NCBI GenBank assembly: GCA_013396995.1
Contig: VWZP01009951.1
Location: 908,138-972,137 of the forward strand
Length of the DNA: 64,000 nt
Direction of reading: 5' to 3'
From: Dicaeum eximium
Taxonomy: Eukaryota > Chordata > Aves > Passeriformes > Dicaeidae
The notes under the pieces were generated by a model that was not told the origin of the DNA, did not search any database, and saw only the letters and a program-made list of their open reading frames with translations. Below are positions 37,161-50,800 of this stretch, piece by piece; the first letter of the stretch is position 1; every line of letters begins with the position of its first letter. The translations under genes were made by a program, and so were the position numbers.

Positions 37161-40100
37161 GCAGGCAGGTTAGTGTGTTATGGTGAGAAATCCACGGGCA
37201 GAGACAGGAGCTCTCCTCAGCGGGAGACAGATACTGGGGTTGGAAAAATGCAGGAGTTTATGAGAGGATGCCACACAAACCCGGCAGAAACAGGGTATGT
37301 AGATTTGGAAGGCAGGTGAATCAGAGCAGTGAAAGCTTGGCAATGTCAAAGATTTTCACTTGTAAGTCTATGTGCCTGAAGCAACAAAAATCTCAACTTA
37401 TCTTCTGCATGGTTAGGATCTTCTTCTAAGCTCTTTTCTTAAAAGGTCTCAAACATTTCAAAATGCACATGCACTAAACCTCAGATCTAAGACTGCTGCA
37501 CTAATTGCATTTCCTCTCCTGAATTCCTTTAATTCACCTGAAGATGTTACATGATGTGTTTGTTACTGAAATATAATGAAGAACTGGGGGCTGGTTGCTA
37601 AAAGTGCCCCAGCATCTTCATTGGAGGAATGAGAGTCTTTGGCTTCTTGTATAGTGTGGGTGTTCAACAGATTCAAGACCTATTCTTGACTTATGTTGAC
37701 ACTTAAAACAAAATCTACGGACGTGTTACTGCCTAAAGCCTTTTGACTGTGAACTAGAAGGTAATGGAAACAAGGTTAATATTTGCTAGCTTTATTTGGG
37801 GTTTGGGGTGAATATGAACGATAAAGACATTATTACCACATATCTAATAAGATATGTTTTTTGTAGTATTATTAGTTCACTACTAAAGTAATACCTTTCT
37901 GTAAGTCATTAACAGAGATACTTGCCAGTTTTACAATGTGTTAATGTTAATTTATATTATTAGTACTCAGAAGAGTGGCTTGTTGCCTTTGCTAGGATGA
38001 CTCCATCCTTTCCAAAATGTATGGAACAGTCACTTTGGCTCATCCAGTGATACAGTGCAGCTTGTTTAACGCACAAAAGAGGTGGTGACGTGCAGTCTTC
38101 CTAATCATGATGTCGGTAACATAAGAATGGCACTATAAATAAAAATGACAGTCCACTTAGATTCTTTGCATGGCTTGTCAGTTCTAATTCTCACCCATGT
38201 TTCTAAGTATTCTCAAACATGTCAGGATCACAACATGCTTTGAATAACTAAAAGTGTCATTTAAAATCTATCAGACTCTAATGCAGATCAGCACTCCGGT
38301 CTTACTGCATCTAGTGCCTTAAAGAGCAGCTGTGCAGAAAAGCTGCTACCCATGGACCTGTATTTTTTCCCTCGATTTGTACACATGGTGTTGATATAAA
38401 AACATTTTAAAACCTAACAGTGGAGTGTGTCCACCCATGTTTTACTGACTTCATAAATACTCATGTGGCTGCAGCCCAGCTGAAAATTAGGACATTTTCT
38501 GTCCCGTCCTTGAATTTTGACCACATTATTATCATCAGTATCAATAAGATATTTTGGTTTTGGTGTTAAAGGCCCATAAAGACATTGTTACCTAGGCTAA
38601 TCCATGAGGCAACACAGGTCATAGACTTGACCTTCAACCAGTTTGGGGGATAAACTGGACCATATTTTTCATAAAGAAACCCAGACTTGATTTATAAAGT
38701 CTGAAAGATGGTGTTGCCAGTACACACCTTGCTAAGGTGTTTCAGCTGCTGTTGTTTTCTCAGGGGGAAGTGTGACCTTCTTGTCATTAATTTTGCTGAT
38801 GCTCCATATCTGAGCATGCTGATTGTTGCGAAGATGCTGAATATTCTCTGCTAGATTAAATAAGCCTTTTCAGTAGGAAAACGCAGTGTTTTGCTACTAT
38901 CAATCTATAAAAGCTTTTATCAGCTCTTACAAAGCTTTCCTGCTCTCTTTCATTCACTCCTAGTAAAGTCAGAAATGAGAATAAATTAGGTATATTTCAC
39001 TGGAATCAGTGTTTTCATTTGACTTTAAAACCATTCAAAAATTGTCTTTAGACAGAGACTTCTGCTTTAAGTAAAGAAGGGCCTTTTAGTGAAAGGTGAG
39101 ATAGTGAAAAGGTGCTGATGTTGTGTAAGCTTTTCTTTTTTGGTAAAATATAAAGGGAGAGCAGATTTTTAAACAACGTTCATATTTAATAATCTCCTTT
39201 CTTCTTAAACTTTCTTTCTTCTTTAACTTCTAGAGACATAGCTTATTAAGGTTTTTTGTAATTTTAATACTGAAATGTAAATTTAGAAAGTTTGTCCCAC
39301 TAAAATTAACTTTGTGACATACATGAATCCTTCATAATGACAAAAATGGCCTCTCTACAGTGTGTGATGATAGGCTACATGGTGACTTCAGAGCATAACT
39401 GACAATTTTGTGCTCTAAAATATAATTATATTAATAGTATTTAGAAATATTTTCTTTCAGTCCTAAATGAAAAAAAGTATGCAAAAATCACATTTTTCTC
39501 TATTTAGACACAATTATGAACAGACTTTTGTAACTCTCTTACCCTGTAATTGCCACTTCAAGCTTTACCTCACTCTCCTGGAGGATTTGCTCCCTTTATA
39601 CCCAGACATAGACACTAACATTTATTGCTATATATTTTTATTTCAAAAGTAAAAGAGTAGCTTGCAAAGGAAATGGATCTTTCATAATATTGTGTGTCTC
39701 AATTTGGTTCAAAGAAATTGATGATGAGGCCTTTTAAATGTGACAGAGCAGCACTGGGTGACTGTGAAGTATCCTTCAGCTGAAACTAAAATCATGACAA
39801 CGTGAATGAAAAATGATTGTTAAAAACTGAACATTGCACAATAGAATAGAATTGCACTTTTCAGTGCAACTGTGTGCTTGGGACTGACAACAGGTCCTGA
39901 ATTAAGTTCTAAAGCTGGTATTGTACTCCATATTGGAAATGACTACTCAAAACTAAAGCCTGGTAAGCAGAAGTTGCTTTTCTTGTTCAAGACTGGGCTC
40001 AAACATTGTTTAGTTAAATATCTCAAACTCAATTTAGGTTATAAGGTACTCATTTTAGACTCAGCTGATTCTTCATGTGTGCATGAGACTTCTGTGTGGC

Positions 40101-41681
40101 AAAAAAGTCTTATACCGTTGCTAAGTTCTTAAAAGAGAGAACTGCTCCGAGGCCTGCTGAAATCCTCTTTTTTTCTCTGTTGATGCAGGAAGGCATTAAT
40201 ATTCCAAGATGTCTATGTAGCTTGTTTAATTACCTCCATTTAATAGTTTTTACAAACCAAGTGTGTCTTTTCATCTGTTGTCTCAGAGAAAAAGCTCTGC
40301 ATGGAGAAGCAGGTAGTAACTAAACTTCAGAAAGGAGATAATTCTAGGGAATCCATATCTTTAATATATATTGTTTTTGATTATAAAAACAAGATATGTG
40401 TCCATAATACTCAAAATTTTCATTTTCTTTTAGAAAGTGTGTTAATGTATCTCTTTGAGTAAAGTGCAAGATAAAGAAGAAAGAGAAAAGAGCTAATTCA
40501 TGTTACATGTATAGTTATACATAAACATTGAGTGCTGCCAAAGTTTGTATCAAGTATTCATTGCATCCTTGTTCAGAAGGGTCACAGAAGTATTTTCCAG
40601 CCATCATGTCCCCAGCAGTAAAATCTGGACTGCTGAATTGCATGTTTATGGTGTTGCTATCTTCTCTTTCTGTACAGGGAGTTTAATGAATAGTCTGGAC
40701 TTGAGTGTCCCACTGGGTGTGGTCCCTTCTGATTGTAGTCTATATGATCTTAATGTATGCAAGATATTTCCCCCCACCTATGAACTTCTGTTTTACTTCA
40801 GAGAGGCTATTGCTACGTGCAGACTGCAGCTGTGCTTTTCAAGCTGCTTTTTGAGCAGCTAATACAGAGATAAAGAAATTGTTATAAAAAGAGTAGAAAT
40901 ATTTGTCATTTAATAGGTTTTTACAAAAATTACTTGGAGCTGTTAGATTTCTTTTCCCTCAGAATTTTATACGATAAAGTATCATAACCCCACAACAAAT
41001 ATCTACTTGGTCCATGTGCTTACTTGTAACTTTTGCTGAATTTCCCCTCACCTTTCCTTTTCCCAGCAGGATCTCAGCTGCTCATGGCTTAGCCCTCACT
41101 GTGTCTCTCCACCCTGGATCTCTGCTCACACTGAGAGGCTGCCCCAGAGAGCCATTTAGAGACTTCAGTGCCTGGAGCACGGGAAGCAGCTCCCTGCCCT
41201 CCAGAAAACACCACTTAGGCCTGCACTTCTGGGAATCGTGCTGGTTCCTTATTGATTTGTAGGTGAAGGTCATGGCAGGAGATGGTTCCCATCCTCATGG
41301 CAGCTGTAGCACATGGGCTGGAAGGAAGGGTGGCTCAGAGCATGGCTCTTTACCCAGAACATTCTGCCTCCACAGCCCACTGTCTTCTGGGGAATGATTC
41401 TGAAAGAGTAAAGAAGTGGGTTTGTATTCTTTGTATTTCAAATACACCGAGGAGTAAAAATTCTTCAATATTTGTCCTATATATTTTTTTTTTAATGAAT
41501 GTTTTCTGTTGACCAGCCCAAGGTGGGTAAGTGTAGGCACACAGTTTGTGGTGATTGGCAGTGGGGCTGTGGCTGAGCCTCATCCCTGATGGGCTGCAGC
41601 TGTGACCAGCAGGTGGGCAGCATTGAAAGCCATGGGCCATGGAGTGCCAGGGTGTGCTGAGCAACCACAAAGGGACCAGGA
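37161..41681. other. Gene-poor sequence, no recognised gene
   Basis: AT-rich noncoding DNA. Short ORFs (at most 105 codons, 40545-40862 on +) have no recognisable domain. No repeat family was recognised. Confidence 0.65.
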
Positions 41682-41870
41682 GGCACACGGGTGCAGTGCA
41701 TGAACATGGGGATATAAAACATGAGGGGTATAAAACATGAGGCACACAGGTGCAGTGCATGAACATGGTGGGGGAGTATAATGCATGAGGCACACAGGTG
41801 CAGTGCATGAACAGAGGGGTATAAAACGTGAGACACACAGGTGCAGTGCATGAACAGAGGGCTATAAAAG
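41682..41870. repeat. Minisatellite with TATA-like motif in its units, 4 copies
   Basis: The unit starts GRCACACRGGTGCAGTGCAT and ends in a GTATAAAACGTGA-like segment. Copies: 41682-41740 (59 bp, with an internally doubled ATAAAACATGAG part), 41741-41788 (48 bp), 41789-41831 (43 bp) and 41832 to about 41870. TATAAAA (or TATAATG in copy 2) occurs in every unit. The translated 'HALHLCAS' repeats on the minus strand follow from the repetition and are not a protein family. Confidence 0.93.
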
Positions 41871-44800
41871 GTTGGGCCAAAGAAGGAGAAGGGCAGAGCT
41901 TGCAGCCTGCTGAGGTGATGTTGCTCTGTGTGAGCTGGAGCTTCCTGAAATGGTGTAGTGATGTTCCGTGTCTTGTGGCTGGCTGGGCTGTGACAGGTAA
42001 GGAGTTACACACAAACAACAGCACTAACCCAGAGCTGTGCAAAGTTTTGGTGATGCTGCCACAGTTCTTACTTTAGGCTGTGGTCTCTCCAGATCTCAGA
42101 AATGGCAGGGGTATCAGGCACAAAAGGTGTGTAAGCAGCAAAGTCCAGGCTGGGATGGAAAGGAAGCAGACAACATTTTTCTTTTTGTGGCCATTAAAAC
42201 AAAGCAGGAGTCATAACATCTCTCATAGGAAGGGCCTATTCTCCCAAAGATATACTTTTCATATATTTTTTCGAATTATGAGGCTTTGACTAGATGAAAT
42301 CAGTCAATAGCACCCGACTGCTCGTCAGAGGAGTCACTTGTGAGCCTACTTCATTTGTTCACAGTGCTTTCTCTGTTTCAGCTGACCACAGTATTTTTAA
42401 TTTCCTGACCTGAACTGGCACTTGGCATTGCAGAGTGCTGCTAACTCTCAAACCAGTCCCTCACTTATTTAATTTAATTTCTAACTTTTAATACTGTAAT
42501 TACCCTGAGGATATCAGAGTGACTAATTTGCAGAGAAAAATAGGCTTCTTTTTTGAATGTAATCATTCAAGTCTCTCAGCATACTGGGGTGTTCAGGATA
42601 CAATACAAGTAGAGTAATGCGTTCTGCCAGCACTGGCATTTGATAGAAAATTGGAGGACATATTTAATAAAAATCAATCTTTTTTCAATGTTACTTGCTA
42701 ATACAGCCAACAAAGCTAATATGGTGTCAAAAATTACTTGGAAGTAATGAAGAGGAAAACAGAAAATAGTTGTCATGTTATTGTATATATCTGTGAATGT
42801 CTGCTTACTTCATCAGCTCAAAATGTTGAAAAAATTGACATGTAGCATAGACCTGTGAAGTGCAGAAAGAACAATAAAGCAGAAGAACGTGTGGAATTGC
42901 TCCACTGCTAAAAGACATTAAACATTTGCAAGATTTCTAGCTTGGGGAAAAGAAAATTTACAAATAATGCAATGTTATGAGCTGCCTGGGGAGAGTGAAT
43001 AGAGAGTAATTATTTATTATTTTTTGCTGTGTAAGATCTAAGGAAGATGAAACAATTGTAGGAGACTGGTGAAAACTGGCAAAATACAGCAGTGATAGAT
43101 GCTCCTGAAGCATCTGCTTCTGTTCTGGTCCCAGTCAGGATTCAGGCTCTGGGATAGGTGCTGTAATATTCTGCTCCCACTGTGAGGCAGAGAAGTGATA
43201 CAATACTCAATTTATACCAGCCCTTAGGAACTGAACACCTACGATCATGGGGGGAATTTGAGACTGTGCAATCCTTTTAATCTAGTTCTTCCTGAATTCT
43301 TCTTTAGAGCCTTAGTGTATTTTTTTTCATCGTGTTTTGAAGAAGCAACACCCCTCCAAAAATCCTTCATTTGAAAAGAGAAGCCTTTTTGTTTAAAAAA
43401 AAAAGGATTAGGTCAGTGTGACCACAGAGCTGAGCCTTTCAGCCAGGTCATTTTAAGTCATCAGATGGGGTTATTCAAGTACTGTTCTTTTTGCAGGAGG
43501 CAGAATCAACTCCTATTCCCACTGTTTATGGCTTGGCACAAACCTCTGTGAGCAGGCTGCCCGTATTACTCTGGTCTCATCTCTGGCAGCTCCTTGTTTG
43601 CTCAGGTTGTTGGACTGCTCTGACTGTAATTGTCTGAGTATTATGAAAAGTGGGGTTTTAATAATTAACTCCTTTTATTTACAGAGGTACCCATATGGTG
43701 TAAAATCCACTGCTGAGATATGCTGTACTCTGTAATGCTGTGATTTCATGATGTACCACTGAATGTGTGGAATTGGGCTGAGCTCTAAAAATGGGGTTTA
43801 AACATACGAGGGGAAAGATAGCTCAGGGAAATTTTAGAATAGATGAAAACTGTGTTTGTTGTTAGCTATTTAAACCAAGACATGTGTTTATACTTGTATT
43901 TATGTCTTATTTGTGTCCTGGGGGAATGAATTCTGTTTGCAGCCTCATTTTTCCTCTCTGGGTTACAAGGCTTCTTTGCTGGGAGTACTCTCTGTAGTTA
44001 CACCAACTCAGAGCACTGCAAAGTTGCCTGGCACATTTTGGAGTAGCTTTGTATTTGTTTTATTTTCATGTGACAGTGTCTATTATCTTAAAGAGGGTAG
44101 GAGAAAAAGCTAGAAATCGTTGTTTACTGGTATCAGCTCAGTCTCACCTAAATTCACCCTGAGTGATCTCTGTTTGTGCAGAATCTGTGCCCAGGGACTC
44201 CGGAGTCAGAGTCTCTCAGGGTAAAGAAGAGACTGGCTTCCACCAGTAAAAATGTGTGTAAGTCTTCATAGCTCCAAAAGTCAGGAAATCATCCAGAGAG
44301 GTCAATTTTTCTGACGGAGCCTAAGTAATATTTTAAGCATGATCAACACAAGGCATTTCCATTTGATGCTCAATTGTCCATTGGGATATCTGTTCTTGGT
44401 ACAAGAATGTGAGACAGAATGATTCTACAATGATACTAACAATGTTCAGAAAACCTGGAAGATAGTTTTTCTGTGCTTTCTTTTTTTTTTGTAAAGTAGA
44501 GATGTGGTGGAGGATGGTAACCTGCATGGTTCAGAAGAAACCAAGCTTGATCTCAGTGTAAATTTTTGGTGCCAAGTATAAATCAAAAATTAAATTAGAA
44601 AATGCAGCTATTGCTAAGTGACTATAGCAGTAAAAGTAAGAAAAAGAGCATGAGAGAATTAGATACATTTATGATAAGTCTGTTTTGATAATACTGATAA
44701 TTGACTGTCATATATAGGTATATGTACTGATAATCATTGGTATACTGGTGTATATATCTACACAGAGTGGTAGTTACTGATATGTAGAGGTTATTACCAA

Positions 44801-47800
44801 AAGAGTAGTTAGATGTGTTTGAACTTTGAGTCTGACTGGATTATTGACTCCACATTTGAGTTACCTGAAAGTATAAGCATTTGTGGGTTGGGCTAAGAAG
44901 TGTAGTTCTGTTAAATAAGAAAAGCTATACAAAAGACACAATTTTTTCAAGACTGGGGAGATGATGACTAGAAGTGTATAGAGATGTGTGATATTCTATT
45001 GGTGGTGCTTATCAAACCTGTGAGTGACTTGCTGCTTATAAGCTCCTATGACATTGTGTCTGCACAGCCCACAGGTCAAGACTGAGCATCCTAAATCTTC
45101 TTATTCTATTCTGTGGAAAAAGAAATGTTAGGAACTGTTATAGTAGATCTTACAGGCAAGGTCTAATTTACAAATAGATTCCCTGACCCAGCAAAGGACT
45201 GAAGTACATGCTTCAAATGTGTAAATATTTTCTGCCTGAAATTCAAATTTATTCAAGCCATTGGACACATTATTTAGAATTAGGATGATAGTGATTTTGT
45301 TCCTTCTTCTGATTCTTATATTGCGGCTTCATTTGCACTGCAGAGGTAGTCTCTTGATCAAAATTTGACGTTAAATCTTCCTTCCTCTCCTTTCCTATTT
45401 TTTCTCCCTCAAATTACTTTCTTGAGTAAAAAAACAAGTAGGGAAAGGGAAACAAGGTAGTAGCAAGTATTTCAAGGTTACTTTGGCATCCTAAATCACT
45501 GAACAGTTGTTGAAGTTGGCACTAGAGTTTTGTTTGAACTCTGGCAGTTTATTTCAAGGCATTATTATTCTTCTAAGAAAAAGAAGAAGGGAAAGAAAAC
45601 ATCTCTGGGCTATAAGAGCACTCTCTACTTAATTCTGTATTTCACTTGCTCTCTCTGACCCTGGTAGAGAAATCTTCCTGTGAAGTTTCTAGTCATGCTG
45701 TCTTCATTTTCACTTTCAAGTCATCCTTTATCACCAGAACAATAAGAGCATCTATGAAGTACATTAGTAAACTGAGAAAAAATTAATTGCTGCATCCCTT
45801 GAGACGGGCAATAAAAATGCTGTTGCATTTTATTTTTCCTCCAGGAATTCAGACCTTGAATGTCATACAGCTGGAAAGGTTATCTCTGCTAATTATAGAT
45901 TTTTGGGGGGGCTGAAGAGAATGGCCTCAACTCCACGTGGTGAGGACTTTGCCTTGTGTTTTCCTAAGTGCAGCCTCGTTTGAGAAAGGGTTTATAGGAA
46001 TAGGCTGCTGGGCAGTTATAGAGGAGAGTAAGAAAAGGCAACATGATACCTGAAAAGAGGGAGCTGTGCATATACAGCCCACATAAACAGCTTACAGCAA
46101 GCTTCTGTAAGCTCCTCTTCAAGTGGAACCTGCTAGGACAACCTTTTCATAAACATAACTCTGTATGGATGCAGGATGGAATCTCCGTCACGCAACGGGA
46201 ACAAATGACAAAAAGAATTTGTACTTGCTTCTGCAAGTTTGAAATATCTATTATGGCATGACAAATGTAAATGTGTTCATGAGGAGGGGAAAATCACTCT
46301 ACTTGACAATTAATTGTAGTTGCTGGAAATACCTGACCTTTGAAGAATTAAAAAATGTTTATTTAATACAGCAAATGGATATAATCCATTTCCCTTCATC
46401 CTACTGTGGAAATTAACACAGAATCTGTTGCAGTTTAGGTAAACTCAGTGACATTTGTACCATACAGAGGCTTTTATTCAAGCTAATTTTCTATGTACAT
46501 TGTGTCCACTGCTTCAGTGAAAAGAATAGATCTGAAAAGCAACATGCAATGATGTATAGATTTCATATTTGTGTGAAAATGAGTGATCTGCTTCCTTACT
46601 CTGAAGAGGTAATTTTACCCACATCTTTACCACTGTGCAAGTGTTTGACCCTGTACTTCTCAATAGCATTATTAATCATAGATTAATAAAACCTTCACTC
46701 AGGCAAGTCCACCACTTTTTTTTGGGAAAAGTTATTTTGGCAGATTAATTTTTGCCCATCTGTGTTTCTGTGTGTGGGCTGTAAATATTGTCAGTGTCTT
46801 AAGGCTTTAAAAATAAGTTAAAGTGCTCTTTCACTTTGTTTCATTTAAGATTGTTTTATGGCCCATTAAATCAGATTGCTGGTTGCTACTGAAGAATGCT
46901 GCTGCATTTACGTGGCTCAGCTGTAGTTTGTTTATAGCTGCTGTATTTGGAGATACTGCCTTGTTCCATGCATTAATCCAGGCTAGGATTTAAAGCACGT
47001 GGAGGGGGGTATTTCCTGTTCACCCATCTCTGTAATTGATTATCTAAGGATTTTGGTGGTAACAGAACTACACAGTGAGACTTTGAATTTTAGGACTGCC
47101 CTCCAAGAGCTGTTTGTGGCTTTGTTTGTGTGGGTTGATTTGTTGTTGTGACTGTTTGTTTATTTGTTTAGGTTTTGTTGGGTTGGTTTGTTTTCTTGTG
47201 TTGGTTTTGGGTTTTCTTTCCCCTGCTGTTTTCAAGTTAGTTAAGTAAGGCTTTTATACTGAGTAACGAACTAAAGGGGGAAAAAATGAGCATCTGAACC
47301 TGGATCATGCTCAAAGCTTTTTTGGTGGAGGCATTTTTGTTGGTCTGCACCCTTTGCTGTGTTGTTTTTCTTTTGGGGGAAGTTCTCTATGCATTGTATT
47401 AGTTCACCCAAGAGTGGGTTTTTCAGACGTTGCAATCAGATCTTGAAAAATTTCTTAGATAATGATGCAATCTTGTGCACAGGTGAGTCAAATTCAAGAA
47501 TTCCCAGCAATCTGTTCATACTAACAGTGTGAATCAACGTGAGACTGTGATAGACAAGTGTTAGGGAAAAACTGTCGTGTGTCTGAGCTCTTTGTAAAGC
47601 AGCCATACAGATTGTCCCTTCAGAGGGGATGTGTGTGTGATGCTACTAAGTTGGACATTTACTGTGCCTTAGATGTAGGAATAACAGTGCTGTTAAGAAT
47701 TAGGAAATATTATGTAGCTTTAAAGTCACCAGAAAATACTGGATGCTGGAGTAAAATGACTTTCATTGTGAAATGTCTGGTGAAACTTGTGTGAAAGGAA

Positions 47801-50800
47801 ATGAAGGTGATTCTTTGCTGAAATGCTGTGCATCATCTCACTGCTGGCTGCATCCCTGCAGGCCCATAACACATCTTATATATTTATTACCCATGTGTTC
47901 CTTGCCTGGTGTGCTTTGTGATCGTCCATGCTGGGTTACATCAGTTTTACTGTGTTACCTCAGTCAATGAGATGTGAACTGGCAAAGCCTCCTGTAAAGG
48001 GAGCTGGACATGTTAGGATGAAATAATTTGCTATATATGTCTACAGATTTGAGGAAAAAATGTTTTTCTTTCTTCTCCAGGAAATTCTGAGGGTTTTGTG
48101 TCTAAAGGACAAATTGGAGGTCCCCTTATTATTGAAGTGTGTCCAAAGTATAGGAGCAAAAAACCCCAGATGATATATGTTTATTTAATTAAATGGATTT
48201 CTAATAGATGTGGTCTGAATGCAAATGAGACAAGGATGTAACAGGATGTAGAGAAAGTTACGAATTCTGTGCAGAAACATTAGAAAAAGAGGTGAAACGC
48301 AACTTTGTCCATACCTTGCTTTCCTGCTAATTTTTACTCTTTGTTTACTCTAAACTCCGTGTCCTGTTCTGGTAGGAAATTTCAGGCTCTCTCCTGGGAG
48401 AAAACATAAGCTCTGAGTGGGATTTAGATTGGATGCCTGTATTGGATTTTATTTCAGAAACTGTATGTGTTTCAACTTAGAAATGATTGGAGTACAGGTA
48501 CATACAAAATTCTGTTGAGTTTATAACATTCTCCTGAGTCTGTGTAATTCTACACCACAATTTTATTCCTTTTAGGGATACATATTAGAATAAAAATATC
48601 CCTTGTTCTTTGTTAAAAACAAGTTGGATAGCAAAGAGAAGGAAGAGGCTTGTTTCACTATTGATAGTCAAGCAGAAAGTGCTGCTTTAGAAACACCAAG
48701 AGGCGTGAAAGGCGCTCACAGATATTCCCTTGGCGAGCAAAGAGAGTAAACCTCTATCCATATTTCTTCCCCTCCCTTCTCATATTCAGGATGACAGTCT
48801 CATCATAATGTGGTTGGGAAACTTGGTCATCATCAGAGAAACTCATCTCGTGGCTTGAACCTTTCATGAATATATATTTACTTTGCAGTGGAAATTTCTG
48901 TTTCTCGTCAAAAAGAGTTAATGATATTAAAGATGCTTTTCTGACACCTTGACACCTTTGTTCCCTCCCTATTTGACATGTATTTTGTTAGGATACTAAT
49001 GTTATCCTGAGCTGACCTCATAAGACCAGGATCTTGAAATTCGTCAGTCTAAGACTGACCTTCATGCAGGGCTGAGGAAAAAAAGAAATTAGCCTCTAGC
49101 CAATGCTAGAGCTTATTTTAGTAAAATCAGTTTTTAAGGTCAATCTTTTTCCCAGAGCTGTCTTTTTTTCCTATAAAAGACTAGGACCTGGTTTCTGTAT
49201 TGGTCATATTGAGTTAGTACTTGACTTGAGTTTAACATTAAAAAAAAAACCTCAAAAACTTTCACTTGGATCTTGTTTTCAACTAGAAAAATTCTGAAAC
49301 AGGTTGCTCAACATTTGCTCATTGGGCTGCAGTTCCCTTGAGGTTGCTGGCGCTTGGCTGAGATCCTGAATTATGGAACTAAGTGAAAAAATTCAGTAGA
49401 ATCCAAGATTTTACCTGGTTTTAGGAATAGTTTCAGGGGAAAAAAAAAAGCATACACATTTATGGGACATAGCAACATTCTAAACCTAATTCTTTTTCTA
49501 ATTCAGAACAAAATCTAAAAATTCTTTAATTTGTTTGGTAACCCAAGTACCAAGAGTAAGAAACGAAAACTATTAAAATGTTTCATTTTTAATAGCATCA
49601 AATGTTATGTTAAAACCTTTTTCTACATAAAGGTTTTTTGTTTTATTAAAGTGAGTGACTTCCATGTGGAAAAAAATTTAAAGATATATTGGTTTCCTCT
49701 AACACATCTATATTTAAAACATGTTAGCAGATTTTGAATATTTCCATCATGTTACATTTTTATAAGTTGAGATACTCCTTTTCTGATGATTGCATAGGAA
49801 CAATAATTTAGAAAGAAGTGTGTATTGGCTCACTGATTTATTTTGGAAATCACTAGACCCAGATACATTGTAATTCTGTCTTCCTAATATTTTCCTTGCA
49901 TTTCTTGCACTGTGTAATTCTATCAACATTCATTTCTCATACGTAGCTTTTTGTCCATTCTGTTTGATTCTTGCTGATCATGTAGTGCCTGCACCTCTAC
50001 TATGTGATTAATCATTTTCAGCTGATTAGTTTTCATTTTCAGAGTATAATCATAACTTAAAGTAGGAACAATGCTTATTATCTTATCTTGCTCAAACTTT
50101 TAAAGAAAATAGATTGAAGTTGTATTGAAATAATTTCATTATCACCAACTAAATTGACCATTGTTTTAAAACCTTATTACTGAGCCCTACTCCTGTTTTC
50201 TTTTCTTAGCAAGTTAATCTATATAACAATCTTATGTAGCTCTCATAGAGGAGGTTCACATGGTAAATGTAACCTTATCCAACAGAAGTGCTGGGAACTG
50301 CCCAGCAAGGAATGTTATGGAAAGCAAATTCCATCCTGATCAGTAGAGGTCAATGGAGCTTTGTGGAGTCAGCCTACTAACATTTTACATAGAACTCACC
50401 AGAGTTCTAGAACTCAAGAAAATTGTAAATTAATATTTATTAATGTCCAACTTTCATATTTTATTCATGTTTTAGTCTACAAATGTAGGAATGTGATTGA
50501 AATTTTGTGAGAAAATTTGAATCAGCCAACAACATAGCAAAAGCTGTCATATAGTTTGCCAAATACAGCTTTTGATGTTAGTACAATTTCCATATAACCT
50601 TTTCAGAATTATCAGTACTGTTATATTAGTAATTTATATAATCTGTTTCTGTTACAACTGAAAGAAAAAAGGAAAAAACCAACTAAGCTTGGAAATGAAC
50701 TTTTAAAAAAAGAAATTATTGTATTTCCTAAAAATATCAGGAAAGAATCAGAGATGACATTCTTGTGTACTCAGTTCTGTTACCTCCCAAGTTTGCTGAT

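Noticed and set aside
41350..42042. 230-codon - strand ORF with repeated His/Cys-rich segments
   Set aside because: The repeats come from the 41682-41870 minisatellite. There is no known domain and no sign of splicing or a start context.
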